The notes: generated by a model from the sequence alone, not told the origin. DNA of 64,000 nucleotides from Streptomyces actinomycinicus (GCF_016741775.1 NZ_JAERRK010000009.1:206359-270358), one strand, 5' to 3'. Positions 30,356 through 38,947 are shown, counted from the first letter of the stretch. A program made the numbers and translations.

Positions 30356-30386
30356 GCGCACGGCGGTTCTGGTACCCGCCGTGCGC
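30356..30386. promoter_or_regulatory. Perfect 11-bp inverted repeat before the amine-oxidase pair
   Basis: GCGCACGGCGG (30356-30366) pairs with CCGCCGTGCGC (30376-30386) around TTCTGGTAC. It lies 56 bases before the GTG at 30442. It could be an operator or a leader hairpin; there is no gene upstream on this strand that it could terminate. Confidence 0.55.
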
Positions 30387-30441
30387 CGAACCAGCGGGGC
30401 ACCTACGTACTCCCGGGGACCAGGGGGAGCAGGGGGAAGAA

Positions 30442-31257
30442 GTGCGCGAGAAAGTCCACCGCCATCTGGGCAAAGTCCTGGCCGGTGCGGCCCTCGCGGC
30501 GGTGGGGACCGCCGCGATGGTCGCGGTCACACTGCCGGGTTCCGCGGGGGCGGACGAGTCCGGCGGGTCCGGGAACGGTGGTACGCAGGCCGCCCAGCGG
30601 TCGGGGCAGGGACCGGACGCCGTCCCGCCGGGTGTCGTGGAGCAGGCGCCCGCCGACGCGGAGCAGGGCACGGGCCGTGACCCGCTGACCGGCGACGAGA
30701 CGGGGCGGGTCGAGCGGATCGCCCTGGCCGGGCAGTTGTCGGCCACGGCCCGCGACGTCGACGGCGGCCGCGGTCCGCAGCGCCTGAGCGTCGACCTCGC
30801 CGAACCGGAGGCCGCCGAGGCCGACGACCCGGACGCGCCGCGCCGGGCCGACGTGACCTTCTACGACTACAAGACCGACACGCTCGTCACCAAGACCGTC
30901 AACCTGAAGACCGGGAAGGTCGAGCACACCGGCACCCAGCGCGGTGTCCAGCCGCCGCCGAGCCGCGCCGAGAACACCGAGGCGGCCAGGATCCTGATCG
31001 CCGGCCCGCTCGGCGCGGGCCTCAAGGCGGACTACAAGGACGCCACCGGCAAGGAACTCACCTCGCCGGACCAGCTGGAGCTGACCGGTGGCGTCTACGA
31101 GGCCTCGCCGGGCGCCCAGCCCGCGGTGCTGGACGACTGCGGGGTGCACCGGTGCGTCCGGCTGTTCTCCAAGGTGAAGAACGGACCGTGGATCGACACC
31201 AGGGACCTGGTGATCGACCTGAGCGCCCGCAAGACCGCCGCTCTCGACCGCAGCTGA
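30442..31257 (+). CDS. Exported N2/N3-like half of a split copper amine oxidase
   Basis: 271 residues from GTG 30442 (AGGGGGAAGA upstream). A signal peptide (AGAALAAVGTAAMVAVTLPG, then SAGA) and a low-complexity linker lead to a region from about residue 85 that reads like the N2/N3 domains of copper amine oxidases: RRADVTFYDYKTDTLVTKTV, a strand turn NLKTGKVEHT, then the hallmark GVQPP (168-172) and a helix with AENTEAARILI. Two Cys (DDCGVHRC) may pair. There is no catalytic domain. The next gene, 53 bases on, encodes just that missing domain. I infer that the two exported proteins assemble into one enzyme. Confidence 0.75.
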   Translation: MREKVHRHLGKVLAGAALAAVGTAAMVAVTLPGSAGADESGGSGNGGTQAAQRSGQGPDAVPPGVVEQAPADAEQGTGRDPLTGDETGRVERIALAGQLSATARDVDGGRGPQRLSVDLAEPEAAEADDPDAPRRADVTFYDYKTDTLVTKTVNLKTGKVEHTGTQRGVQPPPSRAENTEAARILIAGPLGAGLKADYKDATGKELTSPDQLELTGGVYEASPGAQPAVLDDCGVHRCVRLFSKVKNGPWIDTRDLVIDLSARKTAALDRS

Positions 31258-31310
31258 CGGGCCGCAGCCCGCCTTCCCACCCGAACCTCCGGCAAGGGAG
31301 TCACCTCTTC

Positions 31311-32654
31311 ATGCCCGAAAAGCACCTGCCCGGCGCAGTCCGGCCGCGAGCCGCCGGCCGTGCCGCCCGCAAGAGCGCGGCCGTCGGACTGACCCTGGCC
31401 GCGCTGGCCGCCGGCGCCACGACGGCCGCCGGTCCGGCCGCGGCCCGGCCGCAGACCGCGCCCGCGGCCGCCCCCGGCTGCAGCGCCGCCTACCGGATCG
31501 AGCAGAAGCTGTCCACCGGAACGACCTGGCGCATGTGCTGGCGCTACGACAGCAAGGCCGGCCTGGTCCTGGAGAACGTCTCCTACCAGCCCAAGGGCGA
31601 AGCCAAGCCGATCAAGGTCCTCAACAGCGCCAGACTCGGCCAGATCCACGTGCCGTACGACGACGGCAAGCACGAGTACTCCGACCTCACGGGCCAGGAC
31701 TTCGCGCAGGAACTGCAGGAGCTGGCACCCGGCGAGTGCCCCGGCGGCACCATCAAGACCGTCCGCGTCCCGGACGGGGACCCGCGCCACCCGAACGTCA
31801 AGGGCCTGTGCACCACCACCCGTTCGCGGGGCCACGCCTACCGCATGCACGACTTCCAGTCGGACAAGGCGTACCAGGAGCAGGGCAAGGACCTGCTGGT
31901 CTACACGGTCAACCAGGTCGGCTGGTACGAGTACATCACCGAGTGGCGCTTCCAGGACGACGGCACCGTCCACATGAACGTCGGCGCCACCGGCAGCCTC
32001 TCCTGGGAGGACTACAACGCCCAGGACGGCCGCGGCTGGCCCATCGGCAAGGGCGCCAGGGACTACTCCACCAGCCACAGCCACAACGTCTTCTGGCGGC
32101 TGGACTTCGGCCTCGACGGCTCGTCCCGGACGAAGGTCGAGCAGTACGACTCGACGGTCAGTGCGCCCTCCGGCCGTCAGGAGGGCCCGACCGCCAGGAC
32201 GACCCGCACCAAGGTGACCAAGGAACTGGCCGGCGACTACAAGACCTACCGCTGGTGGCGGGTGGTCAGCGCGACCGGCAAGAACAAGGACGGGCACGCG
32301 CGTTCGTACGAGCTGGTCCCCGGGCCCACCACCCGGTACCCGGGCCGTAGCTACACCAAGCACGACATGTACGTCACCGAGTACAACAAGTGCGAGCTGT
32401 TCGCCAGCAACAACCCCCTGTGCGCGCAAAACTACCCGAAGTCCGTCGACAAGTGGGTCGGCGGCCAGTCCCTCACCCACCCGGTGGTCTGGATGAACGT
32501 CGGCTTCCACCACATCGCCCGGGACGAGGACCAGCAGCCCATGCCGGTGCACTGGCAGGGCTTCTCCATCGCCCCGCGGGACGTCACGGCTATGAATCCG
32601 CTCACTCCCAAGGATCTCGCATGGCAGAACGGTCACTGGGAATGGCGTAGTTGA
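31311..32654 (+). CDS. Exported catalytic half of a copper amine oxidase (tyramine-oxidase-like)
   Basis: 447 residues from ATG 31311 (AAGGGAG upstream). After a signal peptide (about 1-46) the protein follows the catalytic beta-sandwich domain: WRYDSKAGLVLENVSY, QIHVPYDD, a Cys pair near 142 and 167, then VNQVGWYEYITEWRF, copper ligands H256 and H258 in SHSHNVFWRLDFGLDG, and FHHIARDEDQQPMPVHW with the third ligand near His401. The cofactor motif, normally T-x-x-N-Y-(D/E), reads VGWYEY: the precursor Tyr206 is kept but the Asn before it is Trp. Asp125 is a candidate base. I recall related catalytic halves being named tyramine oxidase subunit B. Substrate unknown. Confidence 0.82.
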   Translation: MPEKHLPGAVRPRAAGRAARKSAAVGLTLAALAAGATTAAGPAAARPQTAPAAAPGCSAAYRIEQKLSTGTTWRMCWRYDSKAGLVLENVSYQPKGEAKPIKVLNSARLGQIHVPYDDGKHEYSDLTGQDFAQELQELAPGECPGGTIKTVRVPDGDPRHPNVKGLCTTTRSRGHAYRMHDFQSDKAYQEQGKDLLVYTVNQVGWYEYITEWRFQDDGTVHMNVGATGSLSWEDYNAQDGRGWPIGKGARDYSTSHSHNVFWRLDFGLDGSSRTKVEQYDSTVSAPSGRQEGPTARTTRTKVTKELAGDYKTYRWWRVVSATGKNKDGHARSYELVPGPTTRYPGRSYTKHDMYVTEYNKCELFASNNPLCAQNYPKSVDKWVGGQSLTHPVVWMNVGFHHIARDEDQQPMPVHWQGFSIAPRDVTAMNPLTPKDLAWQNGHWEWRS

Positions 32655-32750
32655 GCCGAGGAGTCGGGAAACCGACCTGTCCATCCGGCTGCACCGCCGA
32701 CCGCTTGCGGAGTACCCTTCCTTGATCGTTGAGACGGGGAAGGCCCGGCG

Positions 32751-34007
32751 GTGGAAGGCGGTGCACGGGTGGGCTCGGGAGGGCTGGAGCTACCTCCTGG
32801 TGACGAGGGTCACGAGGGGAACTCCACAGACGTCCCGCCCGGCGCGGTGTCCCTGGCCCGGCCGATGGACGCGGGTTCCATCGGGCCGGAGCTGGACTGG
32901 GACGCCGACGCCTGGCGTGAGGTGCGCACCCGCGCCCAGCGGGCCGGCCGGGCCTACATCTGGCTGAACCTCGTCGAACAACGGCTGCGCGCGGTCGTGG
33001 CCGCCGTGCTGCGCCCCATCTACGAACCCGTGCACGGCGACGAGTGGGTGGTGGCCGCGGCCGGGCCGGCCGGGCAGGAGTGGGTGCAGCGCGCGGTCGC
33101 GGTGCGCGAAGTGAGCCGCCGCAAGGGCTACTTGCTCGACCCGGCCGACGACAACGTGCTCAGCTTCCTCACCCTGCCCCAGCTGCGCGAGCTGATGGTG
33201 CAGCACTGGCCGTGCTTCGAACCGTACTTCGACGAGCGCCGGGACCTCGAACTCGCCCTGGACGAGCTGGAGGTCACCCGCAACGTCGTCTCCCGCAACC
33301 GGGCCCTGTCCGAGGCGGTCCTCGGCCAGGCCGAGCGGGCCTCGGCCCGGCTGCTGGAGATGCTGGGCGCGGGCGGTGACGTGCCCTCCGCGCGCAGGCT
33401 GCCCGCCGACGCCGTGGAGGACCTGGTCGGCGACCGGTACGCCGACGTCGTCGCCGTCCACTCCGACCGGGTGCGGCTGCTGCGCCAGTTCCCGGCCGAG
33501 GACATCTTCGGCGGTGCCCGCCGCCTCGACGCCATCGGCATCGGTCTCAACCTGCTGGTGCAGAACTTCTCCGGGCGGCGCCTGGTCCGGCTCGCCGAGT
33601 CCGGCTGCCGGGTACGGCTGCTCTTCCTCAACCCGGCCTCCAGCTCGGTCAAGCGCCGCGAGCGCGAACTCGGGATGAAGCGGGGCGAACTGGGCCGCTC
33701 GGTCGAGATGAACATCCTGCACATGCGCCGGGTGCGGTCCCGGCTGCGCGACCCGGGTGCCTTCGAGATCCAGGTGTACGACGAGACGCCCCGCTTCACC
33801 GCCTACCTCGTGGACGGCGACGGCGCCGACGGTGTCGCCGTGGTGCAGTCCTATCTGCGCGGGGCGCGGGGGATGGAGTCGCCGGTCCTGGTGCTGCGCA
33901 ACGGCAGCCGGCTGGTCAAGGCGGACGAAGTGGGCGAATCCGGGCTTTTCCCTACATACCGCGAGGAATTCGAGCTGACCTGGGCGGATTCGCGTCCGGT
34001 GTCCTGA
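32751..34007 (+). CDS. SAV2148-type HEPN protein with DUF5919-like C-terminal domain
   Basis: 418 residues from GTG 32751 (GACGGGGAAGG upstream). Residues 50-205 are helical, with AYIWLNLVEQRLRAVVAAVL and VTRNVVSRNRALSEAVLGQ, like Swt1-type HEPN domains; the R-N-x3-H ribonuclease motif appears as R177-N178-VVS-R182, lacking the His. Residues 255-405 (GIGLNLLVQNFSGRRLVRL, VRLLFLNP, VYDETPRFTAYLVDG, SYLRGARGMESPVLVLR) resemble DUF5919, a phospholipase-D-related fold. Such architecture suggests a sensor-effector for nucleic acid or nucleotide stress. The DnaQ-like exonuclease gene is 102 bases downstream. The family is conserved in Streptomyces; its role is unknown. Confidence 0.8.
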   Translation: MEGGARVGSGGLELPPGDEGHEGNSTDVPPGAVSLARPMDAGSIGPELDWDADAWREVRTRAQRAGRAYIWLNLVEQRLRAVVAAVLRPIYEPVHGDEWVVAAAGPAGQEWVQRAVAVREVSRRKGYLLDPADDNVLSFLTLPQLRELMVQHWPCFEPYFDERRDLELALDELEVTRNVVSRNRALSEAVLGQAERASARLLEMLGAGGDVPSARRLPADAVEDLVGDRYADVVAVHSDRVRLLRQFPAEDIFGGARRLDAIGIGLNLLVQNFSGRRLVRLAESGCRVRLLFLNPASSSVKRRERELGMKRGELGRSVEMNILHMRRVRSRLRDPGAFEIQVYDETPRFTAYLVDGDGADGVAVVQSYLRGARGMESPVLVLRNGSRLVKADEVGESGLFPTYREEFELTWADSRPVS

Positions 34008-34109
34008 GCCGTTCCCGCGCGGAAGCGGAAGGTGGCCCTCGGATTGTCAGTGCCGCGTGCGAAGGTGGAGCCCACTGGGGGAAAGCACCACCAAGAAGGG
34101 GGGCCGCCC

Positions 34110-34835
34110 ATGGGCTGGCACCGGGAGCTGCTGATCGGCTTCGACCTGGAGACCACCGGGACCGATCCGCACGAGGCGCGCATCGTCACGGGTGCCGTGA
34201 TCGAGGTCAGGGCCGGTGAGCCCATGGGACACCGGGAGTGGCTGGCCGATCCCGGCGTGGAGATCCCGGCCGACGCCGTGGCGGTGCACGGCATCAGCAA
34301 CGAACGCGCGGCCGCGGAGGGCCGCCCGGCCGACCAGGTGGCCGACGCCATCGCCGACGTCCTGGTCTCCTACTGGACGACGGGCGTTCCCGTCGTCGCC
34401 TACAACGCGGCCTTCGACCTCACCCTGCTCTCCGCCGAGCTGCGCCGCCACGGCCTGCCGTCCCTGGCCGACCGGCTGGGCGGCGCCCCCTGCGGCCCGG
34501 TCATCGACCCTTACACGATCGACCGCCGGGTCGACCGCTACCGCCGCGGCAAGCGGAACCTGGAGGCGGTCTGCGCCGAGTACGGCATAGTCCTCGACGC
34601 CGCCCACGACGCCTCGGCCGACGCCCTGGCCGCGGCACGGCTCGCGTCCGCGATAGCCGACCGCCACCCGAAGATCGCGTCCCTGGGCCCCGCGGAACTG
34701 CACCGGCGGCAGATCGAGTGGTACGCGGACTGGGCGGCGGACTTCCAGGCCTTCCTGCGGCGCAAGGGCGATGCGGAAGCCGTGGTGGACGGCACGTGGC
34801 CGCTCCGGGGCCTGACCGAGACTCAGCCCGTGTAG
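34110..34835 (+). CDS. DnaQ-like 3'-5' exonuclease
   Basis: 241 residues from ATG 34110 (AAGAAGGGGGG upstream). DEDDh motifs: ExoI FDLETTGTDP (Asp12, Glu14), ExoII VVAYNAAFDLTLL, and ExoIII HDASADALAAARL with the active-site His and Asp. It is a stand-alone protein, not fused to a polymerase, and the C-terminal 60 residues (QIEWYADWAADFQAFLRRKG) are typical of a Streptomyces subgroup. It acts on single-stranded or mispaired DNA ends, or on RNA. It follows the HEPN-type gene on the same strand and could be co-transcribed. Confidence 0.94.
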   Translation: MGWHRELLIGFDLETTGTDPHEARIVTGAVIEVRAGEPMGHREWLADPGVEIPADAVAVHGISNERAAAEGRPADQVADAIADVLVSYWTTGVPVVAYNAAFDLTLLSAELRRHGLPSLADRLGGAPCGPVIDPYTIDRRVDRYRRGKRNLEAVCAEYGIVLDAAHDASADALAAARLASAIADRHPKIASLGPAELHRRQIEWYADWAADFQAFLRRKGDAEAVVDGTWPLRGLTETQPV

Positions 34836-34858
34836 GTGCCCGGGCCGGCGCCGGGCGC
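34836..34858. terminator. Short hairpin between convergent genes
   Basis: GCCCGG (34838-34843) pairs with CCGGGC (34851-34856), extended by a G-U and a G-C pair. It fills the 31-base gap between the exonuclease and phosphotransferase genes. Confidence 0.4.
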
Positions 34859-34866
34859 GCCGTCCG

Positions 34867-35730
34867 TCAGAACGGGTACCAGCGCACGCTGTCGTCCCCG
34901 TCCCGCAGCGAGGCCACCCGCCGCCGGAACTCGGCCAGTGCCTTCGGGTTGCTCGGCGCGTGCTGGGCCACCCACGCACAGCTCGCCGTCTCCCGGGCGC
35001 CCCGCAGCACCGCGCAGCCCGCCCACTCCCGCACGTCCCAGCCGTACGCCTCCGTGAAGGAGCGGTACGCCTCGCCGGGCAGCCCGTACCGGTCCAGGGA
35101 GAGGGCCAGGACCACCAGGTCGTGCTCGCGCAGGTCCGAGGCGAAGGTCTCCAGGTCGACCAGGACCGCCCCGTCCGGCCCGACATGCACATTGCGGGGC
35201 AGCGCGTCGCCGTGGACCGGACCCGGCGTCAGATGCGGGGTCAGTGCCGCCGCCTGTGCCGCGAAGCCGTCGCGGCGCTCACGCAGAAAGGCCGCGTCCC
35301 CGGGGTCGATCGCATCGCCCGCGAGCCGCAGCCAGCGCTCCACACCGCCCAGCAGATCGCGGGGCGGCAACGCGAAGGGGGGAGCGGGGAGCGCATGCAC
35401 GGCTCGCAGCAGTCCGGCCAGGTCCCGGGCCTCGGCCGGCCGTACGGGTTCGGGCAGCCGGTGCCACACGGTCACCGGGTGGCCGTCCACCAGCAGCGGC
35501 TTCGGCTCGGCGGCCCGCACCGCCGGGACGCCCGCCCCGGCCAGCCAGCCGGCGACGGCCAGTTCGCGTTCGGCCCGCGCCAGCAACTCGGCGTCGCGGC
35601 CCACCTTCACCACCAGGTCACCGGCGGCGAACACCGCGTTCTCACCGAGAGCCAGGAGCCGGGCGTCCCGGGCCGGGCCCGGCAGCACTCCCGCCGCGGC
35701 CAGTACCTCCCGCGCGCGTGCCTCGTCCAT
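34867..35730 (-). CDS. Aminoglycoside-phosphotransferase-family kinase
   Basis: 287 residues from ATG 35728-35730 (GGAGG 8 bases upstream). The N-lobe has LALGENAVFAAGDLVVKVGR with the ATP Lys. The catalytic loop GPVHGDALPRNVHV keeps the Asp and Asn, and LVDLETFASD supplies the metal Asp. It is therefore intact, in contrast to the phosphotransferase-fold protein at 15690. The substrate may be an antibiotic, a choline-like compound or a sugar; none can be chosen from sequence. It is divergent from the sugar importer operon. Confidence 0.88.
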   Translation of the reverse strand: MDEARAREVLAAAGVLPGPARDARLLALGENAVFAAGDLVVKVGRDAELLARAERELAVAGWLAGAGVPAVRAAEPKPLLVDGHPVTVWHRLPEPVRPAEARDLAGLLRAVHALPAPPFALPPRDLLGGVERWLRLAGDAIDPGDAAFLRERRDGFAAQAAALTPHLTPGPVHGDALPRNVHVGPDGAVLVDLETFASDLREHDLVVLALSLDRYGLPGEAYRSFTEAYGWDVREWAGCAVLRGARETASCAWVAQHAPSNPKALAEFRRRVASLRDGDDSVRWYPF

Positions 35731-35844
35731 CGTCGTGCCTCCGTGCCGTCTTCCGGTGCTGTCCGTGGGCCCACCGCGCGTGCCGGGCGCGGGCGGTGTC
35801 CGGCCAGTCTCGCATTCGCACAGGTCGGCCGCCGTGCACGCTCC

Positions 35845-35871
35845 CTTGACGAGCCACCGGGCCTTTACGAC
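35845..35871 (+). promoter_or_regulatory. Promoter candidate for the sugar importer operon
   Basis: TTGACG (35845-35850) and TACGAC (35866-35871) are 15 bases apart, shorter than optimal. It lies 40 bases before the GTG at 35911, in the divergent gap. Confidence 0.35.
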
Positions 35872-35910
35872 CATGAACACGCCAACCGGAGCGGCGAAGG
35901 GGCTGATTCC

Positions 35911-36843
35911 GTGACCTCAGTTGCCGGGGCGGAGGCGTCCGCGACGGCGGCGCGGCGGCCCGCCGGTGCCCGGACCGCCGGGCACGGTGCCTGGTTCCTG
36001 GTGCTGCCCGCGCTCGTCCCGATCCTCCTGATCAGCGCCGGCCCGCTGCTCTACGGCATCCTGCTGGCCTTCACCGACGCCCAGTCCGGCCGGACGGGCA
36101 CCACCCGCTGGATCGGCGCCCTCAACTTCCAGGACCTGCTGCACGACACCCTCTTCTGGGAGTCGTTCCGGATCGGACTGGTCTGGGCGGTCGGTGTGAC
36201 CGTGCCCCAGTTCCTGCTGGCACTCGGCCTGGCCCTCCTGCTCGACCAGGACCTGCGGCTGCGCGGCCTGGCCCGGGCCCTGGCGATCGTGCCGTGGGCG
36301 ATGCCCGAGGTCGTCGTCGGCATCATGTGGCGGCTCGTCTACAACCCGGACGCCGGCGTCCTCAACGAGACCCTGCGCGACCTCGGTCTCGGTGACGGCA
36401 GGGACTGGCTGAGCGGCCTGGCCACCGCACTGCCCGCGGTGATCGTCGTCGGCGTCTGGGCGGGCCTGCCGCAGACGACGGTGGCCCTGCTCGCCGGCCT
36501 GCAGAACGTCCCGCGCGAACTCCACGAGGCGGCCGCGGTCGACGGCGCGGGGGCCTGGCGCCGCTTCCGCGCGGTCACCTGGCCCGCGCTCAGACCGGTG
36601 GCCCTCGCCGTCACCGCGCTCAACCTCATCTGGAACCTCAACTCCTTCGCCCTGGTCTACGTGCTCACCAGCGGCGGCCCCGGCGGAAAGACCCGGCTGC
36701 CGATGCTGTTCGCCTACGAAGAGGCCTTCCGCTACGGCCAGTTCGGCTACGCGGCGGCGATGGGCTGTGTGCTCGTCGCGGTGGTCTCCGTCCTGCTCGC
36801 GGTGTTCCTGGCCGGCCGGCTGCGGGGCGGTGACGCGACATGA
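35911..36843 (+). CDS. Sugar ABC importer permease, MalF type
   Basis: 310 residues from GTG 35911 (GAAGGGG upstream). Six membrane helices; the first is WFLVLPALVPILLISAGPLL. The coupling-helix signature EAAAVDGAGAWRRFRAVTWPAL is the EAA motif that docks on the ATPase. It pairs with the MalG-type protein encoded next, whose ATG overlaps this stop (ATGA). No ATPase gene is in the operon; Streptomyces importers of this class usually share the multi-purpose ATPase MsiK encoded elsewhere. Confidence 0.93.
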   Translation: MTSVAGAEASATAARRPAGARTAGHGAWFLVLPALVPILLISAGPLLYGILLAFTDAQSGRTGTTRWIGALNFQDLLHDTLFWESFRIGLVWAVGVTVPQFLLALGLALLLDQDLRLRGLARALAIVPWAMPEVVVGIMWRLVYNPDAGVLNETLRDLGLGDGRDWLSGLATALPAVIVVGVWAGLPQTTVALLAGLQNVPRELHEAAAVDGAGAWRRFRAVTWPALRPVALAVTALNLIWNLNSFALVYVLTSGGPGGKTRLPMLFAYEEAFRYGQFGYAAAMGCVLVAVVSVLLAVFLAGRLRGGDAT

Positions 36844-37673
36844 GGCCCCGACGCGCGGCCCGCGCCGGCCAGTACGCAGCCCTGCTCGCGTATCTGGTCT
36901 TCCTGGCCTTCCCGCTGCTGTGGCTGCTGTCCACGGCGCTGAAGTCCCCGCGCGAGCTGGGCAGCCTGCACCCGGCGTGGATCCCCCGTCACCCCACCCT
37001 GGCCAATGTCCGGCAGGCCTTCGACGAGCAGCCACTGGCACACGCCGCCCTCAACTCCCTGCTGGTGGCCGTCGCGACCGCCGTCGTCGCCGTGGTGATC
37101 GCCACCCCGACGGCCTACGTCATGGCCCGGCAGCGCACCCGGCTGGCCCGGGCGGCGACCGGCTGGGTGGTGGTCAGCCAGGCGTTTCCCTTCGTACTGG
37201 TGATCATCCCGCTGTTCCTGGTGCTGAAGGGCCTGCGACTGATCGACTCCCTGACCGGACTGGTGCTGGTGTACGTGGTGTGGGCACTGCCGTTCGCGCT
37301 GTGGATGCTCACCGGTCATGTGCGGGCGGTGCCGGCCGAACTGGAGGAGGCGGCGGCCGTCGACGGGGCCGGGCGGGTGAGGACCCTGGTGTCCGTGACG
37401 GCACCGCTGCTCGCGCCCGGAATCGCGGCGACGGCCCTGTTCGCGTTCGTCACCGCGTGGAACGAGTTCTTCTTCGCGCTGGTGCTGCTCAAGAGCCCGG
37501 GGAAGCAGACCCTCCCCGTCGTCCTCACCCACTTCATCGGCGCGGAGGGCGTGGCCGATCTCGGACCGCTGGCCGCGGCCGCGTTCCTCGCCACGCTGCC
37601 CTCCGTGGCCGTCTTCGCGCTCCTCCAGCGGCGGATCACGGGCGGCCTGCTCGCCGGGGCGGTGAAGAGCTGA
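36840..37673 (+). CDS. Sugar ABC importer permease, MalG type
   Basis: 277 residues from ATG 36840, overlapping the upstream stop by four bases. Six membrane helices (for example YAALLAYLVFLAFPLLWLLS) and the EAA loop EEAAAVDGAGRVRTLVSVTAP. It forms the heterodimeric channel with the upstream permease. Its TGA overlaps the ATG of the binding-protein gene, so the three are translationally coupled. Confidence 0.93.
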   Translation: MRPRRAARAGQYAALLAYLVFLAFPLLWLLSTALKSPRELGSLHPAWIPRHPTLANVRQAFDEQPLAHAALNSLLVAVATAVVAVVIATPTAYVMARQRTRLARAATGWVVVSQAFPFVLVIIPLFLVLKGLRLIDSLTGLVLVYVVWALPFALWMLTGHVRAVPAELEEAAAVDGAGRVRTLVSVTAPLLAPGIAATALFAFVTAWNEFFFALVLLKSPGKQTLPVVLTHFIGAEGVADLGPLAAAAFLATLPSVAVFALLQRRITGGLLAGAVKS

Positions 37674-38947
37674 TGCGGACCCTTCTCAAGGTGCTCGCGG
37701 TGCTGCTGCTCCTGGCCGGCTGCTCGGCACCGGGGCACCGCGAGGGCGGGCCGGTCACCCTGCGCTTCCAGTCCCTGGCCTGGCAGCAGGAGTCCGTCGC
37801 CGCCAACAGGGAGCTGGTCGAGGAGTGGAACGCGACCCACACGGACGTCAAGGTCGAGTACGTCCAGGGAAGCTGGGACAGTGTGCACGACCAGCTCCTC
37901 ACCTCCTTCGAGGGCGGTGAGGCGCCGGACGTCGTCCACGACGCCTCCGACGACCTGGCCGACTTCGCGTACGGCGGATACCTCGCCGACCTGAGGGGCC
38001 TGCTGCCCGGCAGGCTGAAGTCGGACATACCGTCGAGCAGCTGGGGCACGGCCACCTTCGGGACCGGCGTCTACGGGGTGCCGTTCCTCCAGGAGCCCCG
38101 GGTGCTGATCGCGAACTCGGACCGGCTGCGCGCGGCGAAGGTGCGCATTCCGACGCCCGGACACCCCTGGAGCTGGGAGGAGTTCCGGCAGGTCGCCAGG
38201 CGGCTCAGCGGGCCCGGCAGGTACGGCGTGGCGTGGCCGCTGAAGGAACCCGTCTCCGCCACGCTCAACCTGTCCCTGTCGGCGGGCGGGCGGCTCTTCC
38301 ACCGGGACGCGGACGGCAAGACGGTCGTACGCTTCACCGACGGGGACGCGGTCGTGCCCCGTACCCTCCACGACCAGGTCGCCGTCGACCACAGTGCCCC
38401 CGCCTCGACACTCGGCAGCGGCGGCGCGGACACCCTGCCCGGCTTCTTCGCCGGCCGGTACGCGATGGTCCCGCTGGGCTTCTCCTACCGCCAGCAGATC
38501 GTGCAGCAGGCTCCCGAGGGCTTCCACTGGGAGGTGCTCCCCGCCCCGGCCGGTGCCGCGGGGCTCATCCAGGGCGTCAGCCCGCAGACCCTGTCCGTCT
38601 CCGCCGACTGCCCGCACAAGAAGGAAGCCGTCGCGTTCATCGACTTCCTGCTGCGGCCGCGGAACATGGTCCGTCTCGCCCTCGGTGACTGGATGCTGCC
38701 CACCGGCACCCGGGCCCTGAAGGATCCGGCGCTGCACACCACGAAGTACGGCTGGGCCACCGGCACCGCCCTCGCGGCCCGGCTCCGCCCGGCGCCCGCA
38801 CAGTCCGTGCGCGGCTACCCCGAGTGGAAGGACAAGGTGGCCACCCCGGCCTACCAGGAGTACTACAGCGGCGCGATCGGCCTCGCCGAGCTGCGCAGCC
38901 GCCTCGAGGACGACGGCAATCTGGTGCTGGCCCGCTACCAGCGCTGA
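37673..38947 (+). CDS. Sugar ABC importer lipoprotein, substrate-binding
   Basis: 424 residues from ATG 37673. The lipobox LLLAGC places Cys near residue 19. The mature protein follows the family-1 solute-binding pattern: VTLRFQSLAWQQESVAANRE, a moving-lobe motif GEAPDVVHDASDDLADFAYG, and GVPFLQEPRVLIANSDRLRAA. The bound sugar cannot be told. The gene comes last in the operon, whereas binding-protein genes usually come first and are expressed most strongly. A linked regulator is missing. Confidence 0.92.
   Translation: MRTLLKVLAVLLLLAGCSAPGHREGGPVTLRFQSLAWQQESVAANRELVEEWNATHTDVKVEYVQGSWDSVHDQLLTSFEGGEAPDVVHDASDDLADFAYGGYLADLRGLLPGRLKSDIPSSSWGTATFGTGVYGVPFLQEPRVLIANSDRLRAAKVRIPTPGHPWSWEEFRQVARRLSGPGRYGVAWPLKEPVSATLNLSLSAGGRLFHRDADGKTVVRFTDGDAVVPRTLHDQVAVDHSAPASTLGSGGADTLPGFFAGRYAMVPLGFSYRQQIVQQAPEGFHWEVLPAPAGAAGLIQGVSPQTLSVSADCPHKKEAVAFIDFLLRPRNMVRLALGDWMLPTGTRALKDPALHTTKYGWATGTALAARLRPAPAQSVRGYPEWKDKVATPAYQEYYSGAIGLAELRSRLEDDGNLVLARYQR

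Noticed and set aside
30442..32654. The amine-oxidase pair as one gene broken by frameshift
   Set aside because: The second protein has its own signal peptide, ribosome binding site and ATG, which a simple break would not produce.
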